Shown here: positions 1-7,625 of the stretch, one piece after another
Position numbering within the stretch: the first letter of the stretch is position 1
Layout: every line of letters starts with the position of its first letter
DNA from: an uncultured Prevotellaceae bacterium
GTDB lineage: Bacteria > Bacteroidota > Bacteroidia > Bacteroidales > Bacteroidaceae
Direction: 5' to 3'
NCBI GenBank assembly: GCA_902775475.1
Contig: CACYME010000002.1
Coordinates: 87,037 to 151,036 of the forward strand
DNA length: 64,000 nucleotides
The notes under the pieces: generated by a model
Seen by the model: the letters and a program-made list of their open reading frames with translations, nothing else
The model's database searches: none
What the model was told of the DNA's origin: nothing
Translations under genes and position numbers: made by a program

Positions 1-723
1 GGGCTTGCCGTCGGCATCGAGCACCTTCTTGCCCGTGATGGGGTTGCCCTCGCGCTTGGGGCGCCCTTTCTCGCGCACATCGAAGGCGATGGCGTTGGCG
101 CGGCGCGTGGAGGTGGTGTTCAGGTTCCAGTTCACGGCGATGAGGAAGTCGCGGGCGCCGACGGCGGTGCAGCCGCAGCGCTGGATGCTCTCGGGAACAG
201 GCTGGCCCACGGCCAGTGGGCCTCCCGGCATATAGTCGGGCTGCTTGCCGGGCGTGGTGAGCTTCTCCTGCAGCGCCTCATATTCGCCGGCACGGCAGAC
301 GGCGAGGTTCTTGCGCTCAGGGATGAAGGCCGAAGCCTCGTAGGCATAGCAGGGGATGCCGGCCTCACGGGCCATGCGGTCGGCCAGCTGGCGGGCCAGT
401 CCGGCACACTCCTCAAGGGTGATGCCGCTGACGGGGATGAGAGGGAGCACGTCGGTGGCGCCCATACGGGGATGGGCCCCGTGATGGCGGCGCATGTCGA
501 TGACCTCGGCAGCCTTCCTGGCACCGCGGAAGGCACCCTCGACCACGGCAGCGGGCTCGCCGACGAAGGTGACGACGGTGCGGTTGGTGGCCTCGCCGGG
601 GTCGACGTTGAGCAGGCGAACGCCGTCGGCGCTCTCGATGGCATCGGTGATTTGCTTGATAACGGTCATGTCGCGGCCCTCGCTGAAATTGGGCACGCAC
701 TCAATGATTTGTTTTGATGACAT
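1..723 (-). CDS. ftcD: Glutamate formimidoyltransferase, N-terminal part (cut by window edge)
   Basis: The minus-strand frame beginning with ATG at 721-723 reads MSSKQIIECVPNFSEGRD and stays open to base 1, giving 241 codons. The VPNFSEG start, the HHGAHPRMGATDV stretch near residue 75 and the PDYMPGG segment are typical of the formiminotransferase domain. The family transfers the formimino group of N-formimidoyl-glutamate to tetrahydrofolate in histidine breakdown. The C-terminal end is outside the window, so it cannot be seen whether a cyclodeaminase domain is fused. Histidine-degradation neighbours, if any, would lie to the left. The next gene upstream (780-1538) is on the same strand, 56 bp away, and unrelated in function. 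Confidence 0.93.
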   Translation of the reverse strand, partial: MSSKQIIECVPNFSEGRDMTVIKQITDAIESADGVRLLNVDPGEATNRTVVTFVGEPAAVVEGAFRGARKAAEVIDMRRHHGAHPRMGATDVLPLIPVSGITLEECAGLARQLADRMAREAGIPCYAYEASAFIPERKNLAVCRAGEYEALQEKLTTPGKQPDYMPGGPLAVGQPVPESIQRCGCTAVGARDFLIAVNWNLNTTSTRRANAIAFDVREKGRPKREGNPITGKKVLDADGKP

Positions 724-779
724 AGTATTTGTAGGTTTTGTAGGTATGGTAGGGGTGGGGGTAGGTGCTGTAGGGGGAG

Positions 780-1538
780 CTACAGGGCATCTACGTATTT
801 CTTCAGCTCGAAGGCCCAGACGCGGTAGCCCTGCTCGGTGAGGTGCAGGCCGTCGCCGCTGAGTTCGGGGCGCAGCTGGTTGCTCTTGCCCCGGGTCATG
901 CGGGGGAAGATGTTGACAAAGGTGATGTCGTGGGTTTCGCAATAGGCTCGGATGAGCATATTGGCGAAGGGGATGTCGTCGGTACGCCCGGCGAGCGTCT
1001 TCCAGCGACCCTCGGACTCGTCGATGGGCAGGATGCTCTGCACGAAGAGTTTCGTCTGGGGCGCCTGTCTGCGGATGGCGTCGATAAGGGCGATGACGTG
1101 GTTGGCCACCTGCTCGTAGCTGGTGTTGCCCACCATGTCGTTGATGCCCGCCATGAGGAAGATGGCCTTGGGCCGATAGGGCGTAATCTGGTAGAGGCGG
1201 TCGGTCATGCCCACGGTGTTGTCGCCGATGATGCCCCGGTTCACGATGCGCTGGGTGGTGCCAATGCGCTGTGCCCAGTCCTTGCCGTTCTCGGTGAGGC
1301 TGTTGCCGAGCATGACGATGGTGGTGGAGTCGATGCCGCCCTCGCGGTCGAAGAGCGCCATGCGCTGCTGGTGATGGTTGCCGCCGGTGCGGCGAACGGT
1401 GCGCGTGGTGCGCGACTTGCGCACGGTGCGGTGAGGCGTGGGCCTGGCCCTGCGCTTGCTGCGCTGGGCGTCGACAGCAGTGCCGCAGCCCAGCCAGAGA
1501 AAGAGGAGAAGGGTGAAAAGTCGGAGGAATGGTTTCAT
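780..1538 (-). CDS. Secreted SGNH/GDSL-family hydrolase
   Basis: This 252-residue protein begins with a signal peptide (MKPFLRLFTLLLFLWLG, cleavage probably after VDA at about 24), followed by an Arg/Thr-rich linker to about residue 50. The SGNH blocks are in order: GNSLTE with probable nucleophile Ser80, GIND at 131-134, and DGLHL with Asp229/His232. The fold fits esterases, acetylhydrolases and lysophospholipases; the substrate cannot be named. Its start codon touches the stop of the M48 protease gene upstream, so it is probably the last gene of the lemA operon. The basic linker could keep it at the cell surface or in the periplasm, which is inference. Confidence 0.85.
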   Translation of the reverse strand: MKPFLRLFTLLLFLWLGCGTAVDAQRSKRRARPTPHRTVRKSRTTRTVRRTGGNHHQQRMALFDREGGIDSTTIVMLGNSLTENGKDWAQRIGTTQRIVNRGIIGDNTVGMTDRLYQITPYRPKAIFLMAGINDMVGNTSYEQVANHVIALIDAIRRQAPQTKLFVQSILPIDESEGRWKTLAGRTDDIPFANMLIRAYCETHDITFVNIFPRMTRGKSNQLRPELSGDGLHLTEQGYRVWAFELKKYVDAL

Positions 1539-2546
1539 TTAATACTGTTCAAGCAGGCGGATGCGCTCCTCGGTACTGGGATGAGTGCTGAAGAGCCGGC
1601 TGAAGAAGCTGGAGAAGCTCCCACCGCCGAAGGCCTGCGGATGGATGATATACATCTGGGCGATGTCGTCGCGCTCCACGCCCTGCAGACCAGGGTCGCC
1701 GGAGATCTTGCGCAGCGCCGACGCCAGCGCCTGCGGATTGCCGCACAACTCGGCGCCACCAGCATCGGCCATGAACTCGCGCTTGCGCGAAATGGCAAAG
1801 CGGGTGAGCAGGGTGAAGAAATAGGCGATGGCAGCACACACCACAGCGACGAACATCACCACGACGAAGTTGATGCCGTTGTTCTTGTCGCTGCTGCTGC
1901 GACGGTTGCCACCCCAGAGGAAGTTGTTCCACAGCATGCGGATGACGATGGTCATGACGGTGCTGATGATGCCCACGAAGACGATGCTGGTGATGAGCAG
2001 GCGCGTGTCGCGGTTGCGGATGTGCGTCAGCTCGTGGCCGATGACGCCCGCCAGCTCGTCGTCGTCAAGCACGTCGAGCAGGCCGGTGGTCACGGTGACG
2101 GTGTAGGTCTTCTCGTCGATGCCCGATGCGAAGGCGTTCAGCTGCGGGTCGTTGACGATGTTCACCTGGGGCATGGGCATGCCGCAGGCCATCGTCAGGT
2201 TCTCCACTATATTATATACGCGAGGATTGTCGCGGCGCATCAGCGGCTCGGCCTTCACGGCATGGCGAATCATCGACGTGTTCGAGAAGTAGGCAATGAC
2301 GAACCAGATGGCCACGGCGCCCACCACCCACGGCGCGACGCTGAGGAACGACGTGTTCACGGCGTCGGCATCGAGGAAGTTCTGCCTGTAGCCCCGCGAA
2401 TCGTAGCCGCTGCTGTTGCCCAGGTAGTTGATGATGGCCATGAACAGCCACACAGCAGCGAGCAGGATGGCGGGGAAACCCAGCAGCATCAACACGCTGA
2501 GGCGGTTGTTGCGCTGGATGAGGGAGTGCATTCCTACGTACTTCAT
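1539..2546 (-). CDS. M48-family membrane zinc metalloprotease (HtpX-like)
   Basis: This 335-residue protein has four hydrophobic segments (about 17-41, 71-88, 184-206, 226-248). The zinc site HELTH lies at 171-175 and the third-ligand region REFMADAGG at about 256-264. This is the layout of HtpX-type M48 peptidases that degrade damaged membrane proteins. The gene is 16 bp downstream of lemA and abuts the SGNH hydrolase, so the three form one operon. LemA and M48 proteases are often paired in Bacteroidetes, which supports a joint role in membrane quality control; the partner relation is inference. A second ATG five codons in is an alternative start. Confidence 0.9.
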   Translation of the reverse strand: MKYVGMHSLIQRNNRLSVLMLLGFPAILLAAVWLFMAIINYLGNSSGYDSRGYRQNFLDADAVNTSFLSVAPWVVGAVAIWFVIAYFSNTSMIRHAVKAEPLMRRDNPRVYNIVENLTMACGMPMPQVNIVNDPQLNAFASGIDEKTYTVTVTTGLLDVLDDDELAGVIGHELTHIRNRDTRLLITSIVFVGIISTVMTIVIRMLWNNFLWGGNRRSSSDKNNGINFVVVMFVAVVCAAIAYFFTLLTRFAISRKREFMADAGGAELCGNPQALASALRKISGDPGLQGVERDDIAQMYIIHPQAFGGGSFSSFFSRLFSTHPSTEERIRLLEQY

Positions 2547-2562
2547 CCTATTTGAGATTCAT

Positions 2563-3126
2563 TCAGAACTTGATTTCCGGAGCCTTCTCGATGGTGGCAC
2601 GTTCTTCCTTGGGCACCTCGAACATGGCCTCTTTCTGGAAGCCGAACATGCCGGCGATGAGGTTCGAGGGGAACGACTGCACCTTATTGTTCAGCTCGCG
2701 CGTGGCAGTGTTGAAGTAGCGGCGGGTGGCGGCCAGTTTGTTCTCGATGTCGCTAATCTCGCTCTGCAGCTGCAGGAAGTTCTGGTTGGCCTTCAGGTCG
2801 GGATAGGCCTCCAGGCTCACCTTCAGCCCTGCGAGGGCGCTCGAGAGCTGGTTCTCGGCCTGAATCTTGTCGTTGATGCCGGTGGCCTGCATGGCGGCGG
2901 CACGGGCCTCGGTGACGCGGGTGAGCAGCTCCTTCTCGTGCTGGGCATAGCCCTTCACGGTGGCCACAAGCTGCGGGATGAGGTCGTGGCGCTGCTTCAG
3001 CTGCACGTCGATGTTGGCGAAGGCGTTCTCGCGGTTGTTGCGGAGACTAATCAGACTGTTGTAGATGCTGATGAACATGAGCACAAGCAGTACGACAACT
3101 GCTACTACGATGATAATTGCTGTCAT
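2563..3126 (-). CDS. LemA family protein
   Basis: This 187-residue protein has one N-terminal membrane segment (residues 2-22) and a long helical body. It carries LemA hallmarks: IYNSLISLRN, FANIDVQLKQRHDLIPQLV, and FFQLQ-type helices ending in ARRYFNTATRELN-like sequence near residue 140. LemA proteins are anchored by the N-terminal helix with the rest outside the cytoplasm; the biochemical role is not established. It is the first gene of a lemA-M48-SGNH operon driven by the promoter at 3203-3234. The start is the first ATG after that promoter and opens directly with the hydrophobic anchor. Confidence 0.93.
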   Translation of the reverse strand: MTAIIIVVAVVVLLVLMFISIYNSLISLRNNRENAFANIDVQLKQRHDLIPQLVATVKGYAQHEKELLTRVTEARAAAMQATGINDKIQAENQLSSALAGLKVSLEAYPDLKANQNFLQLQSEISDIENKLAATRRYFNTATRELNNKVQSFPSNLIAGMFGFQKEAMFEVPKEERATIEKAPEIKF

Positions 3127-3202
3127 AATGTCATTCGTTTAATTAGTGTATAATGTTTATTGGTCTGTATTCCTAAATGAGGCTGCCCTCAAAACTTTTC
3201 TG

Positions 3203-3234
3203 CAAATATAATGCTAAAGTTTGGCACGGCCAAA
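3203..3234 (-). promoter_or_regulatory. Promoter of the lemA operon
   Basis: Read on the minus strand, TTTG (3231-3234) is followed after 20 bp by TATATTTG (3203-3210). This matches the Bacteroidetes -33/-7 consensus at the usual spacing. The implied leader to the lemA ATG is about 70 nt. Confidence 0.7.
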
Positions 3235-3256
3235 GGTTTTAAGTTTTTTTGTAAAT

Positions 3257-3295
3257 AAAATCCGGTCGCAGGGCCTTTCAGCCTGCAACCGGATT
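3257..3295 (-). terminator. Intrinsic terminator after the transglycosylase gene
   Basis: AATCCGGTCGCAGG pairs with CCTGCAACCGGATT across a short loop, giving a strong GC stem. On the minus strand it is followed by TTTTATTT. It lies 37 bp past the stop of the 3332-3772 gene and upstream of the lemA promoter, so it separates the two units. Confidence 0.75.
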
Positions 3296-3331
3296 TGTAT
3301 GGATTCATTTTTTTAAGCAAGAGTCTTTTGC

Positions 3332-3772
3332 CTATTTCATGCGTCGCAGCACTTTCTTGTAGTAACGGTCGGTAGCCCTGGTGCTGTATTTAGGGCCTCC
3401 GTTCCACGTACGAATGGCTTTCTCCACATCGTTCGTCTTGTTGTGTTGCGACTGAATCAGAAGGAACATCTCTTTCGACTTCTCCACGTCGTAGCGGTCT
3501 TGCAGCGTGTAGCGCTTCTTGCTGCCGCGCGACTTGAGAATGTTGTTGCACTCGCGAACCAGAATGGGGGTAATCTGCATCACGCCCACTTGGTTTCCAC
3601 TCACGGCGCGGGGATTTCCTTCGCTCTCTACCAGAATGATGGCTTCCATCACCGGATTCCAATCAAACTGTTCTGAGTTGTTGTCATCACCGTCGTTGGC
3701 AGCCCCGGCATATAGGGGCATCAGGGTCAGAATCGACAAGCTCAGACATAATTGCTTCACTAATCTTTTCAT
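3332..3772 (-). CDS. Small secreted lytic-transglycosylase-like protein
   Basis: The 146-residue protein (from MKRLVKQL) has a signal peptide ending near residue 24 and a compact transglycosylase SLT core. The core has VESEGNP with the probable catalytic glutamate at residue 49, then GVMQITP, and a C-terminal RTWNGGPKY box that matches the NGG...Y part of the fold. Such enzymes cut the glycan strands of peptidoglycan. An ATG five codons upstream (3787) is possible. I prefer 3772 because a purine-rich AGAGAAT sits just before it and the signal peptide then starts normally. It has its own promoter element and terminator and appears monocistronic. Confidence 0.8.
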   Translation of the reverse strand: MKRLVKQLCLSLSILTLMPLYAGAANDGDDNNSEQFDWNPVMEAIILVESEGNPRAVSGNQVGVMQITPILVRECNNILKSRGSKKRYTLQDRYDVEKSKEMFLLIQSQHNKTNDVEKAIRTWNGGPKYSTRATDRYYKKVLRRMK

Positions 3773-3876
3773 ATTCTCTATTATCATTTAGGGACCTTTG
3801 CCAAGGGTCCTCGTTTCTATGCTTCCTTTCCTTGCATCTCGTCACGAGAAAAGGTTTTGTATCCTGAAAACGGGTG

Positions 3877-3884
3877 CAAAGTTA
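3877..3884 (-). promoter_or_regulatory. Putative -7 element for the transglycosylase gene
   Basis: TAACTTTG on the minus strand, about 105 bp before the start codon. No clear TTTG lies 20 bp upstream, so it is a partial match. The leader contains a GGACC/GGTCC stem-loop (about 3790-3812). Confidence 0.45.
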
Positions 3885-4099
3885 CGCATTTTTTGCCATT
3901 TGGGCGGCGGCCAAACGAATTTATGTGCGCACACAGCCCACAATCCTTGATATATATCAAGAAATCGGGTGCTATATGGCAGTTGCCTATTTTCGCGGAG
4001 CCATGCTCCTTCCTATGTAGAGGAAAGGCTTCAGGTAGGCGAACGCTACTTCTTTTTTTTGAACAAAATTGACAAAATGGCCATTTTAGGCCTCCATAT

Positions 4100-4480
4100 T
4101 TCGAGATTTTTCCACGAAAACATCTTTTGGACGAAAAAACGTCCGTTTTTTGAGGGTTTACTAAATGATTGATTGTCAGTTGATTGACTTGATTTTGGCA
4201 AAAAAGGGGCTTCGTTGAGAAAAAAAAGTCAACGACTTTTGAAAATTTGGCGTTGACTTTTGAAAATTTGGCGTGCTTACAGAAACGCAAAAAGTAGCAA
4301 AATGTGAGCGAAAAACGTGCACAAAAGTGGGGCCTGTGTGCAAAACTTCGTCGTTTGCGGCCCGATTTTTCATTGGGCAACGCCTCTCCAAGGCCCGAAA
4401 ACGGCCATTTTCCACTCAAAATTGCTTCGTCGCCGTGAACAAAATTTTCTGTGAAAGATTTTGACATTTTAAGGAAATGT
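4100..4480 (+). repeat. Non-coding interspersed element, copy A
   Basis: This AT-rich, gene-free stretch shares an ordered series of blocks with the reverse complement of 13497-13925: GAGGGTTT.CTAAATG, GATTTTG(G)CAAAA, AAAAGTCAACG, two TTTTGAAAATTTGGCGT-like motifs ending in GCGTGCTTA, GAGCGAA, GCACAAAA, CATTTT.CACTC, TGCTTC and GTGAAC. Spacing between blocks is roughly kept while much of the sequence has diverged. A 253-codon frame on the minus strand across it has low-complexity composition and is not considered a gene. The rest of 3788-4607 contains no supported gene. Confidence 0.7.
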
Positions 4481-4495
4481 GAAAATGAGAAATGA

Positions 4496-4581
4496 GAAAT
4501 GAGGAATGAGAAATGGATAGACTCAAGCCTACGAGCGAAGAACCAGCGCGGCAGGTCTATCCATTTATCATTCCTCATTTC
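4496..4581. repeat. 26-bp inverted repeat of 'GAAATGAGGAATGAG' type
   Basis: 4496-4521 and 4556-4581 are reverse complements with one mismatch in 26, separated by 34 bp. The arms are made of short GAAATGAG/GAATGAG units. It lies just past the mutS2 stop and could act as an RNA hairpin ending the mutS2 transcript. The unit resembles other short repeats in this window. Confidence 0.65.
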
Positions 4582-4607
4582 TCATTCCTCATTTCTATCG
4601 CTGAACG

Positions 4608-7238
4608 TCAGTCGATGTCGACGACGGTGATGCCTGCACCGCCAAACTGCACGTGCTCGTCGCGGAAATGGGAGACGTTGGGCACGGTGGCCAGATACTG
4701 GCGGATGAGCTGGCGCAGGATGCCGGTGCCCGTGCCGTGGAGGATGCGCACTCGGCTCATGCCCACGAGGATGGCGTCGTCGATGAAGTAGGTGACGGCC
4801 TGGATGGCCTCGTCGCCCCGCATGCCGCGCACGTCGAGGTCCTGGCGGAAGTTCAGACGACGCGAGTCGATGGCCGACCGCGTGCTGTTCGACAGGTTGC
4901 CCCACGTGCCCACAATCTGCTGGTTGCGCTCCTCGCTCTTCGACTGTCCGGCGGCTGGTTCCTTGGCCTCCTCTAAGCGGTCGAGGCGCATCTTCGTGCG
5001 CATGCCACCGCCAAAGATGACCGTGGCCTGCTTGCCGTCGATTTTCTCGATGGTGCCCACCGACGTGAGTCCCTTTATGCGCACGGTGGAGCCAACTTTA
5101 AGCGAAGGCTGGGGCGTAGCACTTTCCGCCAAATCAGCCGGTTTGCCGCCCTTCACGGCAGCCGATGCTTCGTTCTTCTTTCTCTGCTCTTCGTTCTTGC
5201 GCTTCTCTTCCTTCCGCCTCTTGCGCTCCTCAATCTGGCGCATCTTGCGCTCTATCATCTCGTCGTTGGCGCGGGTGTCGATGTCGTCCACTTCCTGGCG
5301 GAACTGCTCCATCTCCTCGCGCAGACGGCGGGTGGCCTCCTTCTCGGCCTGCTGCTCGCGGATTTCGCGGATGGTGTTCTCAATCTTCTTGTTGGCGGTG
5401 GCCAGCAGCTCCTCGGCCTGCTCCTTGGCACGCCGCAGGATGGCCTTGCGCTCGGCCTCAATCTCCTCGATGGAGCTCTCATAGCGGGCGATGCGGCCCT
5501 CGAGGCTCTTCTCGTGCTGGTGGATGGTCTGGCGCTTGCCCTCCCAGTAGCGCTTGTCGCGCACGATGTCCTGCAGGTACTTGTCGCTCTGGATGTATTC
5601 GCGGCCCACGATGTCGCTGGCGTCCTGTATCACCTCCTCGGGCAGACCCGTCTTGCGGGCAATCTCGATGGCGAACGACGAGCCGGGCTGGCCGATGCTG
5701 AGCTGGAAGAGGGCCTGCATCTGGTTGCGGTCGTAGAGCATGGCACCGTTCACCACGCCCTCGTGGCTGTCGGCAAAGTGCTTCAGGTTCTGATAGTGGG
5801 TGGTGATGAGACCGAAGGTCTTCTTCTGCCAGAACTGCTTCAGCACGGCCTCGGCAATGGCTCCGCCGATGGTGGGCTCAGTGCCGCCGCCGAACTCGTC
5901 GATGAGCAGCAGCGTGTGGGCGTCGCAGTAGCGAATCATCTGCTTCATGTTCATCAGATGCGATGAGTAGGTGGACAGGTCGTCCTCGATGCTCTGCTCG
6001 TCGCCGATGTCAATCATGATGTTGCGGAACAGGCCGCAGTGGGAGCGGTCGCCCACGGGGATGCTGAGGCCGCTCTGCAGCATATACTGCAGCAGGCCCA
6101 CGGTCTTCAGGCACACCGACTTGCCGCCGGCATTGGGGCCGGAAATGATGAGTAGGGAACCCTCGCGGCCTCTCTGGGGGGATGGGGCATCCTGCGGCTG
6201 GTCTAACCTGATGTCGAGGGGCACCACCTGCTTCTGCTGCTTCTGCAGCGAGAGGGCAAGCAACGGGTGCTCGGCACGAATCCAGTCGAGCAGCGGACGG
6301 TTCTCCACCACCGGCTCCACGCCCTTGGTCAGCTCGGCCAGCTTGGCCTTCGCCTGTATCAGGTCGATGCGGGCCATGAACTTGTAGGAGTCGAGGATGT
6401 CCTTCACCTGCGGGCGCACTTCGTCGGTGAAGACGGTGAGGATGCGGACGACCTCGCGGCGTTCCTCGGCCTCTAACTGGCGCACGCGGTTGTTGGCCTC
6501 CACCACCTCGGCAGGCTCGATGAAGACGGTCTTTCCCGTAGCGCTCTCGTCGTGGACGATACCGTTGATGCGGCGCTTCACGCTGGGCGACACGGGAATC
6601 ATCAGTCGGCCGTCGCGCACCGTCGGAGCGGCGTCCTTGTCCACCAGACCGTCGCGCTGTGCCGTATGCAGGATAGTATATAAGGTACGTGAGATGCTGC
6701 CCTCGGTGGTCTGCAGCTCGTGGCGGATGCCGGCCAGCGTCATCGAGGCACCGTCCTTCATGCGCCCGAACTTGTCGAGAATGCTGTCGATGCGGCGAAT
6801 CATGGCGGGGAACGTCATCACGCCCTCGGCCAGGCGAGTGAGAGCGGGATGTGCGCCCTCGTCGCTGCGGTCGGCCTGCTGCTCGTCGGCAGCGGCACTG
6901 GCATCGCGCTGCAGATAGTCGACCATCTTGCTGATGGTCTCTAAGGAACGGCGCAGGTCGAACACCTCCTGCTCTTCCAAATGGGTGCCCGGCAGGCGCA
7001 CACGGCTCACGGCCTCGCGCACATCGAAGAAAAACTGTAGGGGGAAATCGTCTTTCAGGGCTGTCAGCTGGCGGAACTCGCGCACTTGAGCCAGCAGCTC
7101 GTTCACGGCATCGGCATCGTCAAGAAAAGTGATGCCATCGACTTCGTCAACGCCTAATCGGCTCAGGCAGCGCTCACGAAGTAGCGACCGAATCTCGTCA
7201 AATCCTATCTTATGTTCATAGTTGCTTGGATAAATCAT
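4608..7238 (-). CDS. mutS2: MutS2 family ATPase/endonuclease
   Basis: This 876-residue protein has the full MutS2 layout: an N-terminal MutS core, a P-loop GPNAGGKS near residue 366, the switch region LLIDEFGGGTEP, a long charged coiled coil (about 560-680), and a C-terminal Smr nuclease domain from about 793 with LDVRGMRGDEA and LHGTGTGILR. MutS2 acts on branched DNA to limit recombination or on collided ribosomes, depending on species. The start at 7238 is preferred over an ATG at 7253, because TACCTTTG (7243-7250), the promoter -7 element, lies between them. A short proline/arginine segment (PSPQRGRE) just before the P-loop is encoded by a palindrome-like repeat (6161-6190). Confidence 0.93.
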   Translation of the reverse strand: MIYPSNYEHKIGFDEIRSLLRERCLSRLGVDEVDGITFLDDADAVNELLAQVREFRQLTALKDDFPLQFFFDVREAVSRVRLPGTHLEEQEVFDLRRSLETISKMVDYLQRDASAAADEQQADRSDEGAHPALTRLAEGVMTFPAMIRRIDSILDKFGRMKDGASMTLAGIRHELQTTEGSISRTLYTILHTAQRDGLVDKDAAPTVRDGRLMIPVSPSVKRRINGIVHDESATGKTVFIEPAEVVEANNRVRQLEAEERREVVRILTVFTDEVRPQVKDILDSYKFMARIDLIQAKAKLAELTKGVEPVVENRPLLDWIRAEHPLLALSLQKQQKQVVPLDIRLDQPQDAPSPQRGREGSLLIISGPNAGGKSVCLKTVGLLQYMLQSGLSIPVGDRSHCGLFRNIMIDIGDEQSIEDDLSTYSSHLMNMKQMIRYCDAHTLLLIDEFGGGTEPTIGGAIAEAVLKQFWQKKTFGLITTHYQNLKHFADSHEGVVNGAMLYDRNQMQALFQLSIGQPGSSFAIEIARKTGLPEEVIQDASDIVGREYIQSDKYLQDIVRDKRYWEGKRQTIHQHEKSLEGRIARYESSIEEIEAERKAILRRAKEQAEELLATANKKIENTIREIREQQAEKEATRRLREEMEQFRQEVDDIDTRANDEMIERKMRQIEERKRRKEEKRKNEEQRKKNEASAAVKGGKPADLAESATPQPSLKVGSTVRIKGLTSVGTIEKIDGKQATVIFGGGMRTKMRLDRLEEAKEPAAGQSKSEERNQQIVGTWGNLSNSTRSAIDSRRLNFRQDLDVRGMRGDEAIQAVTYFIDDAILVGMSRVRILHGTGTGILRQLIRQYLATVPNVSHFRDEHVQFGGAGITVVDID

Positions 7239-7242
7239 GGTG

Positions 7243-7250
7243 CAAAGGTA
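7243..7250 (-). promoter_or_regulatory. mutS2 -7 element
   Basis: TACCTTTG on the minus strand, 4 bp before the ATG at 7238. The transcript would be nearly leaderless, which excludes the ATG at 7253 as start. The -33 region falls in the tandem GGAGTTA repeat and has no clear TTTG. Confidence 0.5.
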
Positions 7251-7257
7251 CAAAAGA

Positions 7258-7363
7258 GTTAGGAGTTAGGAGTTAGGAGTTGGGAGTTTTTTTGGCGGCT
7301 TTACATAAAAAATGTTAAGCAGAAGAAAATAACTCACCGCTCCTAACCCCTAACTCCCAACTT
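7258..7363. repeat. Tandem GAGTTAG repeat with inverted partner
   Basis: 7258-7286 holds four tandem GAGTTAG/GAGTTGG units, and 7341-7363 carries the reverse-complement type (CTCCTAACCCCTAACTCCC). Together they form an imperfect hairpin between mutS2 and tRNA-Ser. The same unit recurs at the nrdD-nrdG junction. Confidence 0.65.
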
Positions 7364-7368
7364 TTTAC

Positions 7369-7376
7369 TACCTTTG
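7369..7376 (+). promoter_or_regulatory. Promoter -7 element of tRNA-Ser
   Basis: TACCTTTG lies 29 bp before the mature 5' end of tRNA-Ser. No good -33 box is visible. Confidence 0.5.
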
Positions 7377-7405
7377 CAACCGCTTTTCAGAGCACTTCAT
7401 CCGAA

Positions 7406-7490
7406 GGAGGGATGGTAGAGTGGTCGATTACAACGGTCTTGAAAACCGTCGTGCTGAGAGGCACCGGGGGTTCGAATCCCTCTCCCTCCG
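7406..7490 (+). tRNA. tRNA-Ser(UGA)
   Basis: GGAGGGA pairs with TCCCTCC (7483-7489), with G as discriminator. The anticodon loop CTTGAAA gives anticodon TGA. A long variable arm (GTGCTGAGAGGCAC) and the T-loop GGGGGTTCGAATCCCT mark it as a class II serine tRNA. CCA is not encoded. A strong terminator follows at 7498-7535. Confidence 0.97.
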
Positions 7491-7497
7491 CGAAACG

Positions 7498-7535
7498 CAA
7501 AGAGTCTCCGCTACAGCAGCGGAGACTCTTTTTTT
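7498..7535 (+). terminator. Intrinsic terminator of tRNA-Ser
   Basis: AGAGTCTCCGCT and AGCGGAGACTCT form a perfect 12-bp stem with a 4-nt loop, followed by a run of T. Confidence 0.9.
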
Positions 7536-7565
7536 GTTCACATAGAAGCTGTTTACCGAAGCCGA

Positions 7566-7599
7566 AAGCGGGGCGCCATCGCGTGATGGCACCCCGCTT
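7566..7599 (-). terminator. Hairpin after the adhesin-like gene
   Basis: AAGCGGGGCGCCATC pairs with GATGGCACCCCGCTT with one mismatch and a 4-nt loop. It lies 27 bp past the stop of the large secreted protein. On the minus strand no T-run follows, so it could be a terminator or an mRNA-stabilising stem. Confidence 0.6.
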
Positions 7600-7625
7600 G
7601 GGAATTTCATGAGGGATGAAGCAGC

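Noticed and set aside
3817-4578. 253-codon open frame on the minus strand between the transglycosylase gene and mutS2
   Set aside because: Low-complexity Phe/Ser/Lys-rich translation across the interspersed element; no start context, no domain, and the frame is not kept in copy B.
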